A program made the translations under genes and the position numbers. Of a DNA stretch of 64,000 nucleotides, positions 12,301 through 26,887 are shown in pieces (positions within the stretch are counted from its first letter, which is position 1; each line of letters opens with the position of its first letter). The notes under the pieces are model-generated. The model saw only the letters and a list, made by a program, of their open reading frames with translations, searched no databases and had not been told where the DNA came from. The DNA is from Trogon surrucura (lineage: Eukaryota > Chordata > Aves > Trogoniformes > Trogonidae). The stretch is from positions 1,550,001 to 1,614,000 of the forward strand of contig CM036627.1 of assembly GCA_020746105.1 (NCBI GenBank), given 5' to 3'.

Positions 12301-15300
12301 GGGTGAAATACAAGACACAAAAGACTGTTTATTTATGATACTATACGTAGGTTCAGATTCTTAATGCCTTCATCTGCCTTCGTAAGGAAGTTCACACTGT
12401 GTGGGGTCCTGAAGTCAGCAGTACATCCAGATTTCAGGTGCGAAACAGAAGCTCTAAGCGGAATACCCGCTATATGGAACACACAGGATAATTAAACTGC
12501 ATGCTAAAGTAAGGCAACTGGCTCAGCTGCCTGAAGAATGGTATTTTATTCTGTTGGGCTTTAGCAATCTTCTGTGGGGTTGGAGCCAAGAACATAGAAA
12601 AGAAAATGTTGTTCATAATCCATCTGGCTGAAGTCTTAATACTTACCCTATCTAGGCACCAGATCTAGCTCAGAGCCAAAATTAGACTCTCAGGAAAAGT
12701 ACCACTGAGATGGGGATGAAGCCAGAGAGCTGTTGAGGGAACCCAGTCCATGGGCAGAGAACAACATGTGAATGGGGGTGGTAGGGAAAGGCTGGGTTGA
12801 GGCTCCTGCGTCAGGTGAGAGAGACAGGGACTGAGTGGTTACAGTCTTCTCAGCAGCCACAAGGATCTTTGCCATCATAACCAGTGTGTTTGGCTTGGAT
12901 ACTCAACCTAGCAAAAAACCCAATAGCAAATCAGTTGAGACAGCAGAAGAATAGCATCATTTATCAAGATGCTTTATCAGTGTCTTAATTAGTTGAACAG
13001 TTATAATATCACCGCTCTTATAAATCAATACCGCGTACAGCCAAGACACAGCCATTCCCCTACCATCAGGCTTCTAACACTCTTCTAACCAGTCAAAAGA
13101 AAAACAAAGGTGTGACCTTCAGTATGAGAGAGCACTTCATGTCCTCTGCTATTTTTAACCAAACCTAAGAAATGATTGATGTATTTAAATAGCGTTTTAA
13201 TAAATATTACATATGAAATTATGGAAATTTAGATAAAAGCTGCCATTTTACAACTGATGTCATCTGGAGATAGGAGGAAAGCGTGAGGATTTGATAAAAT
13301 CCTGGGCTGTACTGTTTGGGATGGTGCTCAGAGTTTTTCAGCTGTTTTAATCCGAGTAACCTCTAGTGGAGCAGCTCAGTTTACAAACCAGCGTACTTTG
13401 TAGCTGGATGTTTTATACCACCATGAGAAGAGTCAAATAAATAAATCAGTAGGCCACCTTCCTAACTTTATTTTCCTAAGGCAGATAATTTTCTTTCCTT
13501 CATAAAGCAAGGAACAGATCTCTTTGAACATCAGGAAGAAAGGAAGGAAGGGGTAGCTTTCCCTCTGCTCTTCAGTTCCGCTCCCCCCAAATTCTAGCAA
13601 ATCCCAAGTTCGAAAATCCAACTGTCTAAGCCCTGATAAGAATATTGCTTTTTACACAGTGCTGTAAGGGCCAGTTAGCCAAGTGTGGCATCAATCAAGG
13701 AGCAAGCCTTCTCTCAGATACAGGCTGTGTTCTGTCCACATTCAGGAGGCAGAAGAAGCAATATTTAGCCCTTTTATTAACATAGCAAGCACCTAACTTA
13801 GAGCTGTGCCTATTTAGGCTTCTAAAAACAGTTTGCACTGAACATGCCCTCTGGCTTCCTGGCAGGGCTATTCTCATACCAGTAACTTGATATACTCGCT
13901 CATGGTCACCATAACACCAGCCAAGCACATGGAAATAAGACCATCTTTACAAAATACCTCAATGGTTAAAAAACCAGCAGGGCACAGCTACCAAAGCTGT
14001 GTCTGAGATTCTTCCCCCTGCAAGCAGAGAAGGGGCCAGGTACCTCCTGGCTGTTTGCTACTCAAAGGGAACAAGACGATTGTGCAGGTGGCAACAACCT
14101 CTTGCGCAGAAAATCTATTTTCAGAATTGCAGCCATGGACTAGTTCAAGTTGCTTTATTCCTCCAGCACTGAGGTAGGGGAGGGGGCAGAAAGTTGTCAG
14201 CTCTGCTAACGGTGTGGTGACTAAATGCTCCAGGCCCAGATTCTGCCCTCTCGGTACTGGTGCAGCTTAGAGTACGACACAGTTGCACAACCACGTTATA
14301 GCACAAGCACTGGCATGGCAGAGATGGAGAGCTTTATTACCAGCAATTTAACCGTCAAAAAGGAAACAATATTCTGCATAAATGCCTGGTAGGTGGTTAG
14401 AAAACACTGTGTGTTTAACCTTATCCACAGTGTGTTTACTTTCAAATTACAGATGCAAACATATACCAAACTGAGGATACTTTTAAGCATAACCAACTAG
14501 GATCACTGTAAGATATTTTCAGGTTTTTCGTTCTGTTTTTTTTTCATTTTGAGGGATTTCTTGAATAGAAATCTACAATCACAGCACACACAGTTGCCTG
14601 TTGTAAAAAAAATACTATGCTTTTCGAATTTCCTCCCTTCCTTTCTGAAAGCATAAGCAAATTAACAAAGAATTATAATAACTTAGTCATAAAAAAAAAT
14701 CTGTCAGTATTTAGATGGTGCTCTTTCGTTTCATGGTCTTTCTTTGCTGGTTTGATGCCCAGTATGCATGCTCAAGCCCTAGATCTAATAACTCAGGAAG
14801 ATGATATTTTGATACGCATCTGCATTAACAAATGAAAATTCAAAAGGAGTGAGGAAGTGTCCTCAGCATGATTCAGAATAATTGCTGAAAGAGAGGTCAG
14901 GATATAACAGGATGAAAACAAAACAAAACAAAGCAAGCAGGCAATGAGACTCCAACCAGCGAGCTGAGCAGCTATGTGCAGCAGTAAGAAGGCCCACGGA
15001 TGCATTTGCAACTTGCTCAGACACTGACTGTAAAACTTTAAATTGACTTAGACTTGTGGTCAAATAAAAGATGCAGCTAAGACATAGTTCTGTCAGGTCC
15101 ACTGTAAACTGTTCTGCTCATCTGTGATTTTTTGATACCACTTCTTAGGGGTCTAAGGAAATTCTTTTGAGAAAGAAGGGAGTGGGTGCTGGAAAACTCC
15201 TGGCTACAACAGCTGGTGCCCCAGGCACTGTCTGGGAGAAAGAGCAGCTTAAGAGCTATCAGATTGCTTTTCCATCTCACTGGCATTACAGCTTCATAGT

Positions 15301-18300
15301 TCCCACTTAGTTGGGATCAAACTTGGGTATTGATAGATATTTCAGCATAAATACAATTTCTCACACAGAAATGAGGGGTTTAATGCAATAGGAGCAGGCC
15401 CACTGCTTTAGCAGAGGCATCAGAGCAAAGCAAATGAATGCTCTGACTGGGGTTTTTTTTGTTCAAGTACATAAGCACTGCTGCTTCCGAAACCAAATTG
15501 CTGCCGTACTGCAAAGAATAACTCCGAGTGAATATGAAACCAAAAGTACTGCCACACAGACACAGTATATTTCTTTCAGGTGGTTTCTACCCAGAAGCAT
15601 AATTGTTAGCTGAAAAATCTTCCATATGTTCTCATCTCCTCTTTTTTTCCCTTTGTTTTCTTTTCCTTTCTTTTCTTCCCATCATCCTGGCAAACCTGCA
15701 GTTTGGGGAATACGCGAATAAATTTTATATCTGGAACACCTTTATCACAACTGATTAAATGAGCTTCCTCCCTCTTTCCTCACACTGAAAATCTCCTCGA
15801 AGATTTATACAGTTTTTGAGGCTGACAATACTGCACAGTCAGAGAAGATACCTGGAACACAGCACGATGGAGTTGCTTTTAGGGGCAGCATACGTGAATT
15901 CACCCAGTGAACTGGTGTCTGAATCCTACAGTTTAGCGAGCAAAAACACAACACAAGGCATCCCGAATTCCATGAATGGTTCCAAACAGTTTGCTTTCCA
16001 AACATATCCAAGCGGTTTGCTTATTTTGATTTTCTCACACGCTTACGGATGACATAATCTTAGCATCAAATTATTGCCAAGTGTGCACAAGTCTCTTCCC
16101 AGAAGATCTGGCCTGCGGGGGAATAATGTGCATTTGCAACACAATTACTCGGCAGAGCACAGCGCCTGCACTGCCCTGCTCTGCAGTTTGCCTCAATTCA
16201 GACACTCTCGCTGAAGTTACTCTCGTAAAAGCGGCAGCTTTACAATTTTCCCTGCTTCCCTCCTAAAAATCTCCCACATAAGCATTCTTACTATTGCAGC
16301 TCCACCAGTGCCAGCGCGTGTGGGAGGGCTGGCATTTTCGGTACAAGAATATTCGGACCCTCTCTATGGTGTCTGCTCTGCTCCCTTGAATACATTTGCA
16401 ATTAATCAGAGAAACATATGACAGAGGGTGGTCTGCTGTGAGAGGTATCCAGCGCACTTGGATTTAATATCCCCTCCTTTCATGCGGGTAACGATGCTCT
16501 CTCTCCCCTTGGACTCCCTCTTTTCCTCAAAACTGCTGAGCGAGGAAGAGTAGAAGTCCTGTCTGAGGGAGCTGAAAACAATAAAAGCTCTGATCTACTT
16601 ACGAAAAGTGCTGTAAGAGAGCCAGGCTCTATATTATTATTTTGCATAATACACTGTAGTAAAACTTTATTAAAATTTAAGCAGTTGAGTTCATTTCCAA
16701 ATAGATGATGTGTGGAGATGAACGTTCTTCAGATTATCCCCATTACTTCTTTCATGTATGTTAAATTGATTTTTCATATAAACACTATATGATTTTCTGT
16801 GGTATGCAGTCAAATAGCTGGAATCCATTAAAACCGTGCTCCAGCTGTGCAATCACCGTCCTCACAAAGATATATTTTTGCATGTGGTTAATGCCAGGAG
16901 GGATCCACAGCTTCAATTATGAGAACATCAAAATATGTTGTTTATTGCAGGAAAAAGCATTTGCAGCAATTTAAAATATCCAGTCAACACGACACTGCTA
17001 AATCTAGATAATAGAAATCCTGGAGAAATTTGAGCTAAATCTGTCTGGATTATAGCTGTGGGATTATCTGAATGCTAAATTACTGGGTATGTTTTACTCG
17101 CAAACACGAGCACAGACAGTATAGGAAGATGGATGACTATGCAGATCGCAATAAAACCCATCCCCAAGAGACTCTTTCATACACGAGGTAAACAGCCCCT
17201 CTCAATTCATCAAGCATTATGGATTGAATTAAAGCTGTCATTTACTTTGCTGTTGCTGTGTAGAGGAATATGGTTTAACTTGAACAGCTCCTTTAGCACC
17301 AGAAAAATAACAAAGGTTTTCTCCGTGCATCCTTCACGACACGCAGGAATATTAATTGGCCGCTGCGTTTGTATAACCGAATTAAAGAAAATACAACTGT
17401 AGTCTAGTGTGCAATCAGAAAACCAAATTATATGCAACAGTGAAAGAAAAGATTAATCCTGGTTGTCTTGTGAAACCCTCCCTCCCCCTCGTCCTCCCCC
17501 ATTGTTTACAGACCAGCGTTTCTGGCTTTCTAAGGACATAGAGTGAATGAACCTGGATTGACCTGACACATAGCATCTCTCAGACTTTCCCCTTGAATGA
17601 TTCACAGATGTGTGAGCTGTGACCAAAAAAAAGCAAAGAGGAAAAATGCAGGGTACCGTACATGCTGAGTGAATTTGAAAGAGGTGATACTGCCAGAGCG
17701 TGCCATGCCCCTGTCTCTCCTTCCCCGTAAGTGCGCAGCTACCAATTACAAACACTGCCCGTTCAGCTCAGTTTGGCAGCTGCGAGTGACATTACCCTCA
17801 GTTCTCTTCATGCAAGAATTATTCTAATTCCTATTACTTTACTGAGGTCTCTTAGTTTTTACTGCTCTTTGGTGTTTTTTCCATATTTCGGGTGGCAGCG
17901 CTGTGTGTCCACGCACTGCCGGGGAAGAAGGCGAGACAGTAATTACTGCTTCCTGTGCACAGCTACTGACTGATGTAGATACGACCACTTTCATTTCCTT
18001 CTTTCTCATTCAAACGACGTAAGTAGCTCTGTAAACAGATTAAATACAATTTTGGATCCTGGGAAAGTGTCAATGTAATCCTTTGGTCAAAGTACAAACA
18101 AACAAACAAACAGAAGAATGGCCTTAGCCTGAGCGTTCAGCTGCCTCCAAATTTTCAGACACAGTTTTCAGCAGAAAACAATTCAAAAATGGCACCAAAC
18201 CTTTGCTTTTTTATTGAGAAAGAAGGACTATTTATGAGTAGATGCCGTGGAAATTTGGGCACGATGGCTGGTATTCTCAAAGTGTGCGCATGTGCTAGCA

Positions 18301-19094
18301 GATTCACAGTGTCAGCACTCTCTGGTGTTTGAGATAATGAAACATGAGTTCCACTCTTCAGTTTTCCTCCCTCAACCAAAGCAGTAATTTCTCACTATTT
18401 CTGCCATTATTTTGTCTGCTTTTGTGATTAATGTCTGAATCCTAGTTGACCTAGAACAGAAAAGCTCGGTCGACGTGTGAACTGCCTGTAGACTAGTGCT
18501 CTCATGAAGCTGAACCAGCAGCAGCAAGCAACTGAGATATTTTAAAAGGTTAAAGTCACCTAGACAAAAATATCACAGCGTGAGTAGAGAGCTGAGCTAA
18601 TGAGCTCAGGTCTACCCTGTGACAAAGACTGATACACATTGCAAGGACTCCCGATCACACAGCATCAGTCCCAAAGGCGGTCTCTGCCGTAAGAATAATA
18701 CACAGAATAGAAAAACTTGAAAAATAGGTAATGCAGGTGAAGAAGTATAGGTTGAAGAGGGCTAACATCAACAATTTTTTGTTTTGAATCAAGCTAGATT
18801 CATGTATAAAATTAAATTCTAAAAGAAATTGAAAAGAGACAGTACTGTTTTATACCATGCTACTAATTTAAAGGATAAATACTTCTGGGGATTGAAACAT
18901 TTAAAGCAGCAGAAGAAAACTTACTAATCTCAAACAGTAGAGCACAGCCATAGATCAAACAATAAAACAGGGTGCTTCATATCACTTGCAGGAATACTAG
19001 ATATGCTTCTCCCATCTCTCATATATTCATTATTAAATTTGTTCTACTGTAGCCTAGACATAATTCAAACTATTCCCTCTGTCAGGAGAAACCA

Positions 19095-19142
19095 AACTTT
19101 AAAGGCAAATATTAACTCAACTTTAAAGGCAAATATTAACTC
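19095..19142. repeat. 24-bp tandem duplication, two perfect copies
   Basis: Two head-to-tail identical 24-base units, each beginning AACTTTAAAGGC and ending TATTAACTC, occupy 19095-19118 and 19119-19142. The lack of any difference between copies suggests a recent duplication or a polymorphic minisatellite seed. Confidence 0.9.
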
Positions 19143-22100
19143 AACTAACATGTCTTTCTGGAAAAATAAATATGTTTTGATTAGTGTGAGCAGTATTTCA
19201 GAATATGGATCAATTTCCATTCAAAAGGAGATGAAACAAATTTAGAAATCTGATTCAGCAATGTAGTTAGATAACAGCTCACATGCTTAGCACTGTACAT
19301 GAGCTTACCCACTTCCCTGAAACAGAGTTCCAACATCAGGATAAATGTCCAACAAAACGCAAATCTTTGTCAGACAAGATCTAAAAAAATATTACGCAAG
19401 TTGGGAAAAATACGGTTTTGGTTTTAGGGAGGTGGTGCTTTCTTCAGCATAGCCCCCTCAGATCAGTTGTGTGGGGTTTTTTAGTGCGCTTTTGGACTTT
19501 AAAGTTTGCACTAAGACTATTGTCTACAATATAGCTGTCAGTTCAGCCTGGTTAAGAAATGAGAGATGGATGATCCTGAGAGAAGCGAAATCACCATTCT
19601 GGAGATACAACATAAGTTTATGAAAATCGCAGTCTAGAATTTCATTATATTAAGATTTAACTCTACTTAAGTACCTTTTAAGACTTGGTATACAACGAAA
19701 AGAAACACTACAGAGTCATGTTTATAACTAGAGCTGGGGTTTGCCTTTAAAATGTAACTTTACACTTAACGCTTAAGTGTATTTTTTTTTAATTTACTGA
19801 TACCAGCAGTAACTTTACAATTAATATTTTTGCTATCCAAGCTATCTGTTTACAGTGAGAACTCAACTTTTCTTTGAAAGCAAACATTGGCTTTCATCTT
19901 TACATTCCACTTTCTGCTTCTTACGCAGTGGCACGATTTTGCAAAATCTGAGTTGCCAACACTGACGAAGAATGTCCAAATCTCAGTAAACAAAACAGCT
20001 CTTCCAATGGATATTTTTCTTTTGATCAGGTTTTAGGGAAAAGAACCCACAACCTACTCTTTGAACTTAAATGCCTTTGGAGTGCTCTTTTTACTCAGGA
20101 CAGCCAAAGGCATAAAAGCTGAAACATTCAAAATTAACGTCAGCCAGTTTCTCTTCTCTCCTACCTTGTTAACCAAAGCTTCAGAGCATTTGAACACAGG
20201 CATTCATTTAATAATGAATAATGAATTAGTTGATGATAAATTTTAAAGGAATGCACAGCCTTTTACCTGCCACTACATTGCTTGTACATCTGTCCTATAA
20301 CACCTAAATTAAACTAGGGATTTATCCAACTTTGGGAAGGAGGACAATACGGAGTGATGGGACAGAAGCAAGGGCATTTTTTCACTTTGTGTATGCAACT
20401 AATGCATTTTGTATTTATGCATTTGGTTTTTGTCAGGGATTTGAAATCTGTGTTTTGGTGTGGGTTTTTTTTTTCAGAAGGCCTTCTCAGTTATCTGTTA
20501 CCTGTTGAAGTATAAATCCTGAGAAAACCTTAGCTGTTCTAAGGGAAAAACACTTTATGACCCCACAACAGAAGCTTTTAAACCTCTGCTAGACGTACCT
20601 AGCCCGGGATGTAACTCACTATTCAGTCCAGGGTTATTTCTGCCCTAGGTGGTTTCTTCAGAAGATGTATGTGCCTGACTGTCCCACGGTAGTGATGTCC
20701 AACCCTTACCTCTGCATTCCCTCCCACAAAGCAATTCCCATTGGAGAAGCCCTGCTTGAGCTTAACGTACCTTGCACGTTGCTGCTGAGGCTGGCTGCTG
20801 TGATGATACCTTGGCAAACTCCATGCACATCCTGAAGACAGGCACCTTTCAAAAGACTCGGTCCAATTTGAGTTCACGTATAGAAACGAGAAGCCTCCGC
20901 GCTTTTCCTGGTGGCCAGCTGGGCCCACATCAGAGATGTTTCCTAACGCACTTGGATCTCAGATCTGGGGGGCTCCTTGGGGTGCTGTGGGACATCTGTA
21001 GCAAGAGCCCACTTCAGTGGCAAGTGAGGGGGCTCAGCATGCCTAAAAACTAAGGCCACGTATTTTTAAAAGCTACCAAACATTCTGTTGATAAAACAGC
21101 AGCTTTTTCTTTTGCGTGGCAGAACAACAAAAAGAAAACCCCTAAGAATTTCTGCTGGCTCTGCAATAACAGCAATTGCTATCGGCATTTGTTTATGAAA
21201 ACAGGCAAAAGATAACAAACGAACGTTCTCCCCCCAGCCAACACTGAGTTACACGTCTTTTACTACACTTAGTGAAAAATTTTCTATCTCCTGGAAGCTG
21301 AAAAAATTTTAATGTAAAGTTTAATGTACTAACAAGTCAAGTGTGTTGCTACTGGAGGTTTACACAGGGGCACACAGGCTGACTTTGGATTCATTTTCTT
21401 GCACTGGAACAAGTTTTCTAACAGAGAGCAGGCATTGGCAGGGAAACCAAGAGCTGAGCAGACCATATAGACTGAATTAGCATTTCTTTTATCAAGCAAC
21501 ATAGAATGAGCAAATGCCAAAACATCTTCCTGTAGTTTAAGGCTAACACTGAATACCAACATCAGCACATGAAAATGTTAGAACTTGTTTACAGTTGTTA
21601 CATGGTATTAATTTACTTGGTCACGCCACACTATATCCACTGAGTATTTTAGAACCATTATGTCTTACTCTGCACCATATGAAAAATAAATAGAAATATG
21701 CAAGTTGATAGTAAAGGCCAGATCTGTTTTGCGTTGTTAACACAATAGAGTAGTTTTGAAAGCCCTCGTCTGTATTCACTCTTGCTGCGCACCTTCAAAT
21801 ACACAACGTGGCAAGGCCCATGAAGGAAACAGTATCAAATAGTGCTTTCTAAATTAATTTTTTTTGCTATGTAGCAGAACATAATCTTCCAAGTGAATAG
21901 GAACTGGATACACACGATGACACACCTATGCAAATAAGATGTTAACGCCAAGAGCAGAAGAGAATTTGACTCTTTCGGGCTCTAAGGCTTTTGGTACTAA
22001 ACACATGATTTGATTTTGGACAGGAACAACAAACGCAGGCCAGTAAGGAAGGCTGTGACGAACAGGAACAGCATGGATAGTTTTGCACCTGCACCTGTCA

Positions 22101-22584
22101 TAACTGCAGGGCTCTGCATCTAGGTGACAAGATCTTGTCTTTTTCAAAATCTGCCCTGTCAATAGCACACCTCTCTGTTGAAAAGCAAGTGATTTCTTCT
22201 TAAAAGCAGCTTGCTGCCTCTCTTAAATTTAAGTGAGATGTGGTTGTTCTGTTCAGACAGAGATCTGACAGGTAAAGGGGCAGTCTTCGGGAGTCCCAGT
22301 GATCAAACATAGGTTAAAATATTTAGCCAATTTTATTTCCAGTTGGCAATAAGTAAAATATAACTTGGAGAGGAGGAGTCACTGATTTATTTCAACTTGT
22401 GTAGCCTTTGTTTGAAATGGGATGAGGAAATTATCTCACCTCTATACTTCTTGAACAGATCAACGGACATTTGACAAAACCGCCTGGTAGCTGGGCCTAA
22501 GGGACCGACTTTGGTCTACGGATGACATACAAAACTCTGTTTTTCTAATGGAACTTCACACATTACTTCTGGTAGGATATGGTG

Positions 22585-22792
22585 TAAGATTTCTTCACCC
22601 AAAGGACTGTGAAGCACTGGAAGAGGCTGCCCAGGGAAGTGGTGGAGTCACCATTCCTGGAGGTATTTAAAAGATGTGTAGATGTGGTGCTGAGGGACGT
22701 GGTTTAGTGATGGACCTGGCTTGCTGGGTTAACAGTTGGACTCGATGACTTTAAAGGTCTTTCCCAACCTAAATGATTCTATGATTTCTAGT
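22585..22792 (+). mobile_element. CR1 LINE 3'-end fragment
   Basis: Plus-oriented CR1 3' region: GGCTGCCCAGGGAAGTGGTGGAGTC, then the GAGGTATTTAAAAGATGTG block, GGACTCGATGACTTTAAAGG, and the terminal TTCCCAACCTAAATGATTCTATGATT, the octamer-type CR1 end. It is 5' truncated, as is usual for CR1, and has no coding capacity. Confidence 0.9.
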
Positions 22793-23535
22793 TTCAGTAA
22801 AACAAATTATTACTTTGGAGCTTTGGGAATGTCCTGGTTCAAGAATACTAGCACTTGCATGTGTTGCAGCTGCTCTTTAAGGTACCCGCCATTAGAAAAT
22901 ATTGTCTAGTAGGAGGAATCTCCATCACCAGTGAAGGATATTTTGCTCTTACTTTGACATTGCCATCTTCTGAAACCCTTTGAACCGCTGTACTGGAGGA
23001 CCATATGCTTTTTCATTAATTTTCAATGCAGCAGACTGCTGCATTGATAAACTAACTTCTCTGGTTTTTTTTCAAAAATGCCAGCTACTACTGCAATGAA
23101 AAATCACACAGCTGTCATAACAACCTGGTAATATTACAGTGGCCACTTTGAAGAGTGGTCTGAAGAGTATTTGCCAAACCTTTTGATCCCTAGTAATCAG
23201 AACAGAAGTGCCCAAAATCCAGAGATTAAAGGATTAGGCCTCAAGAAAGACTCGTGGTATTTCAAGAAAATGTGACTGATGCTCACCACTTATTTTTTAC
23301 AGTGCTGATGAGATTTAGTGTTTAAGGTCCTTTCCTGTTCAGACATAAAAGCTGCTGTAATCAGAGTATTACTAGGGAAAACTACTCTGGTTGGGGATTC
23401 AATATGTTCAAATTGTTGAGCCAAGGTTATTGTTTGGATTAGGTTAGGAAGGACGACACTGAAATAAGTAAGCCCCAATAGTGCAGCAAAGCAGAGAGGA
23501 ACAAAGGAAAATGTTTGTGTTTTGAAACAGCAACT

Positions 23536-23590
23536 GGGTAGCCTAAGTATGCTGGTTAGAGTTATGTTAAAAACATAACTTAGGCTACCC
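23536..23590. repeat. Quasi-palindrome / imperfect hairpin, 19 bp stem
   Basis: GGGTAGCCTAAG (23536-23547) is exactly complementary to CTTAGGCTACCC (23579-23590). Inside it, TTATGTT (23562-23568) is exactly complementary to AACATAA (23572-23578), with an AAA loop. The two stems are contiguous on the right arm, while the left arm carries a 14-base insertion (23548-23561). The result is a 19-bp stem with a single one-sided bulge. There is no flanking gene. Confidence 0.85.
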
Positions 23591-24649
23591 TAGAAAGTAG
23601 GTATTGTACACCTCTACGCAGTTACTAGAAACACGGCAGTGAAATCCATACGAGAACAAAACTGGAGACACTGGAGATGGCAGAGACTTACTAGGTCAGC
23701 TGGCGCATCCCCCGGCCCCGCTGTCCCTCCAAATCTGCGTGCTCCACTCCCGCACACCTCCCTGGCTTCTGCCACACGCAGCTCGACACAAGCGACAAAC
23801 ATCCATCAGGTCATTCTGCTGGAAAACAAAAGACAGCAGGCTGTGCTGATGGTAAACCAGCCCAGGATATTTGTCACTAAAGTCTAAGAATTTTTTGCAC
23901 ACTTCATAAATCCCAAACTAGCAGCTTTTTCATAGGAAACACAGGACTATTAATAACACTTGGTCTTCTTTGTATTTTAGGGAGCCGTCAGAGACGCATG
24001 AGAAAATATCAGCACAAAAACACGGTCTGATATACAATCACACCATTTCAAATGCCACTGGATTATTATTACTGATTAGTGAGAAAAATCCAACAGCTGT
24101 CTGGGGAATTCCCTCGATGTCTGGATTATTGATTTAATAGCTACACATTGTCTAGATCCTACCATTCCACTAATGTTTGAAAGTGCTGTACATTAGCTTC
24201 CCTTATTTTTTACTATTACTGCACAAAACCGATGTATTTTATTCTGATTTCCAGGTGAATTCAAGATTAGCTGTTACTTCCACTCCACACAATAAGGATA
24301 TGAAATAGCAATTCTATGTTTTAAAGTAAAAATTAAGATGAGCACTTAGAGGAAAAAAAAAATAAAATCCAAGTTTTCAGGAAGCTACCAAGTATGAAGT
24401 TTCACCTACAATTCATTCAAAAATTCAGCTCTTTCCTCTCTCCCCCTCCAGGAAACTGGAACTAGATAAACAAAACAGAAATTGAAGGTAGGAAACTACT
24501 CAAGTGTGAACAGGCTGTAATTGTAACAGTCGCTTAGGTTATGGTGATCTACTTTGCACGCAAGCTTGACATCCTCTCTGGTACATTTAGAACAAATCAG
24601 TAAACAAACAACCAACTGCCTGCTGGCTTTAAATTCTCTGCATTCATCC

Positions 24650-24965
24650 ACGAGCGCTGCAGGCAGCCGGTCTCGGGTTTACTTCCTTACGGCTGGGTTC
24701 AGCCCACACGAGCCGTGGGTTTTGCTCTGCGCGAGGCTCCACAGGTGAAGCGTGCCGACAAGTGGCACGGTGTGAGCGGCAGCCCCCGTCACACGCGTGG
24801 CACGCTGCCACAATGGAGGCAGCCCCGGTAGCGACGCAGATCTCCTTCCGGCGCGGACCGGATCGCTTTGGATTCTCGTGTCTACAAACATGGGACAAAT
24901 ACCAGCGGCCAGACCCGAAAGCGTAAATGTGGTGCGGCAAACGGTCTCTCCACCACTTATCCCAC
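24650..24965. other. Isolated CpG-dense patch in the intergenic region
   Basis: About 300 bp with conspicuously more CpG dinucleotides than the surrounding AT-rich sequence. Examples are GGCACGGTGTGAGCGG and CTTCCGGCGCGGACCGG. It lacks a recognisable gene start or a repeat I can name. It might be an orphan CpG island or the promoter of an unannotated non-coding transcript. Confidence 0.4.
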
Positions 24966-25028
24966 ACACCACAGACAATATATAACCCTTAACACAATTC
25001 TTGGTCTAAAAACAGTAAGCATTTTTGC

Positions 25029-25044
25029 ATATATATATATATAT
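25029..25044. repeat. (AT)8 microsatellite
   Basis: A short AT dinucleotide run. Confidence 0.8.
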
Positions 25045-26887
25045 GATGTTATTTATTTGTTTATCATGAGCCTTCTTAGAAAACAAAACAAAACAAAACA
25101 AAAAAATCAAGCAGGAGTATAAGCTGTTGCCCGTTTGGCCTGATACGTCTGCAGTGATTTTTATGGACGAACACGCTGTCCCAAACCATTATTGTTGCCC
25201 TGTTTCTGACAAGTAATGCACACTGAAATGCTGCCCCTTCCTACAGTGTTGGCTGTTTATCATATTCTAGGTCTCTACTAAATGTCACCATTTTTATAAG
25301 AAGTGTGGAAAATTCTGTACAATCAATCTTTAAGCAAGTAAGAAGATACTATGACCAAAACATGTTTCTATAGGTACAAAGATAAGAGCTTACAATGCAT
25401 ATGCTTCATATTTTTATTGAGAGAAGAAAGGGAGATCAGGAAATTTGTGCTTGCAGAAGGAAGAAGGCCACAGGTAACAATTAAATAACATGTTCTTTGG
25501 TCTAACCAAAGGTAAACACTGTATATTGATCCTCAGCAGTCTTCTGCAACAAACTATTCTAACACCACACCAGCTCTGCACACCTTCCTGTCCCGAACCA
25601 CTCCTACCAGCTCTTTTATTCTGTGACCTACCTCCTCCTTCACTGGAACAGTAACAACGGCAATGCAATGAACCACGGAATCTGGAATCTAACGTTTTTG
25701 TCAGAGCCACTTAAAACAAAGACAAATTTCAACACTTGAAAAACACAGAGCCATGAGAGACTACACTGATCACAGAGGTCGCGAGCAATAGGTCCCAAGT
25801 ACGGCTCATTGTGATCACAAGCATGAATCTGTTTGAAATCTGCATCTAATCTGACGTACGCTTCTTTTCAGAGTCACAAACACAGCCTGATTTTACAGTC
25901 ACGACGCTTGAGTCAGCTTTTAGAGAATTACTTAATGGAAAATGGGAATTTGCTAACGAACAGTACCAGCTAAATCTTGTACCTTAGCAATGCTAGATTT
26001 TCAAGTGTTTGTTTGCTTGTTTTCACATAAATATGGAGATAAATTTTCCTAGCTCCTTCTGTATCTCGCTATTGGTTGTCGTCTCTAATATAAGCCTATT
26101 CTCTACCCAGTTACAAACTATGTATTAGAGAATTAACCACAACTGTTAAGGTCACATCAGGTCAACTTGAAAGTGATAAAACCTTAATGGAGTAAAGGAT
26201 CAAGAATGTAACAAAATCTCTTATTTCTGTTTTCTACATCTCTGGAGAAACACATTAAAGTTCACTAGGAAATACTTATAAACATACTAATCTTTTCATA
26301 TTATTTCAATTATAGGTAGCTGAATGCTAAATCCAGTTGACAGAATATTTCAATAAAACAAATCATATTAAATAAATCGTGTTGGGGATCTTACAAAAAC
26401 TGTGCAAATCTGCAATCCTAATATACATATATGTTATTATTCCCAGAGGGCTCTAAACAAAAAGAACCTTGTGTTGCTGTGTTTGTTAACATATTTAATC
26501 ATTTATGATATAATAAATTACCCCTCTTTTGTTTATTAAGACTTATCTAAAAGCTGGCTAGAAAACCCGTGGCTCTAATCTCTCTAATCTCAACCAGTGA
26601 TTTTGTTGCCTCAGTATCTAACTAGCACAGATACTCTAGCTAATACTTTTGCATTTTTAAGGCGTTATGATCTTATAGCTCCATTGAATGAGAACTTTAA
26701 AAATAGTAAAGAGTATTACTGAGTTAATAATGTAGTGCTGCAAAAAGAAATAATAATCTGTTGGGGGAAAAAGAAAGCCAAAAAAACAAACAAACAAAAA
26801 ATTGTTGCTGTTTGGAAAGAGCATGTTTGCCCTCCTGGCTTTCATCCTGCTAACTTTGTTTTCCTTCCCTAACTCCTTTCTTTCTCT

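Noticed and set aside
4000..22000. Many 60-120 codon open frames in the intergenic desert
   Set aside because: Numbers and lengths are as expected by chance in AT-rich DNA; none shows a splice-compatible or homologous exon.
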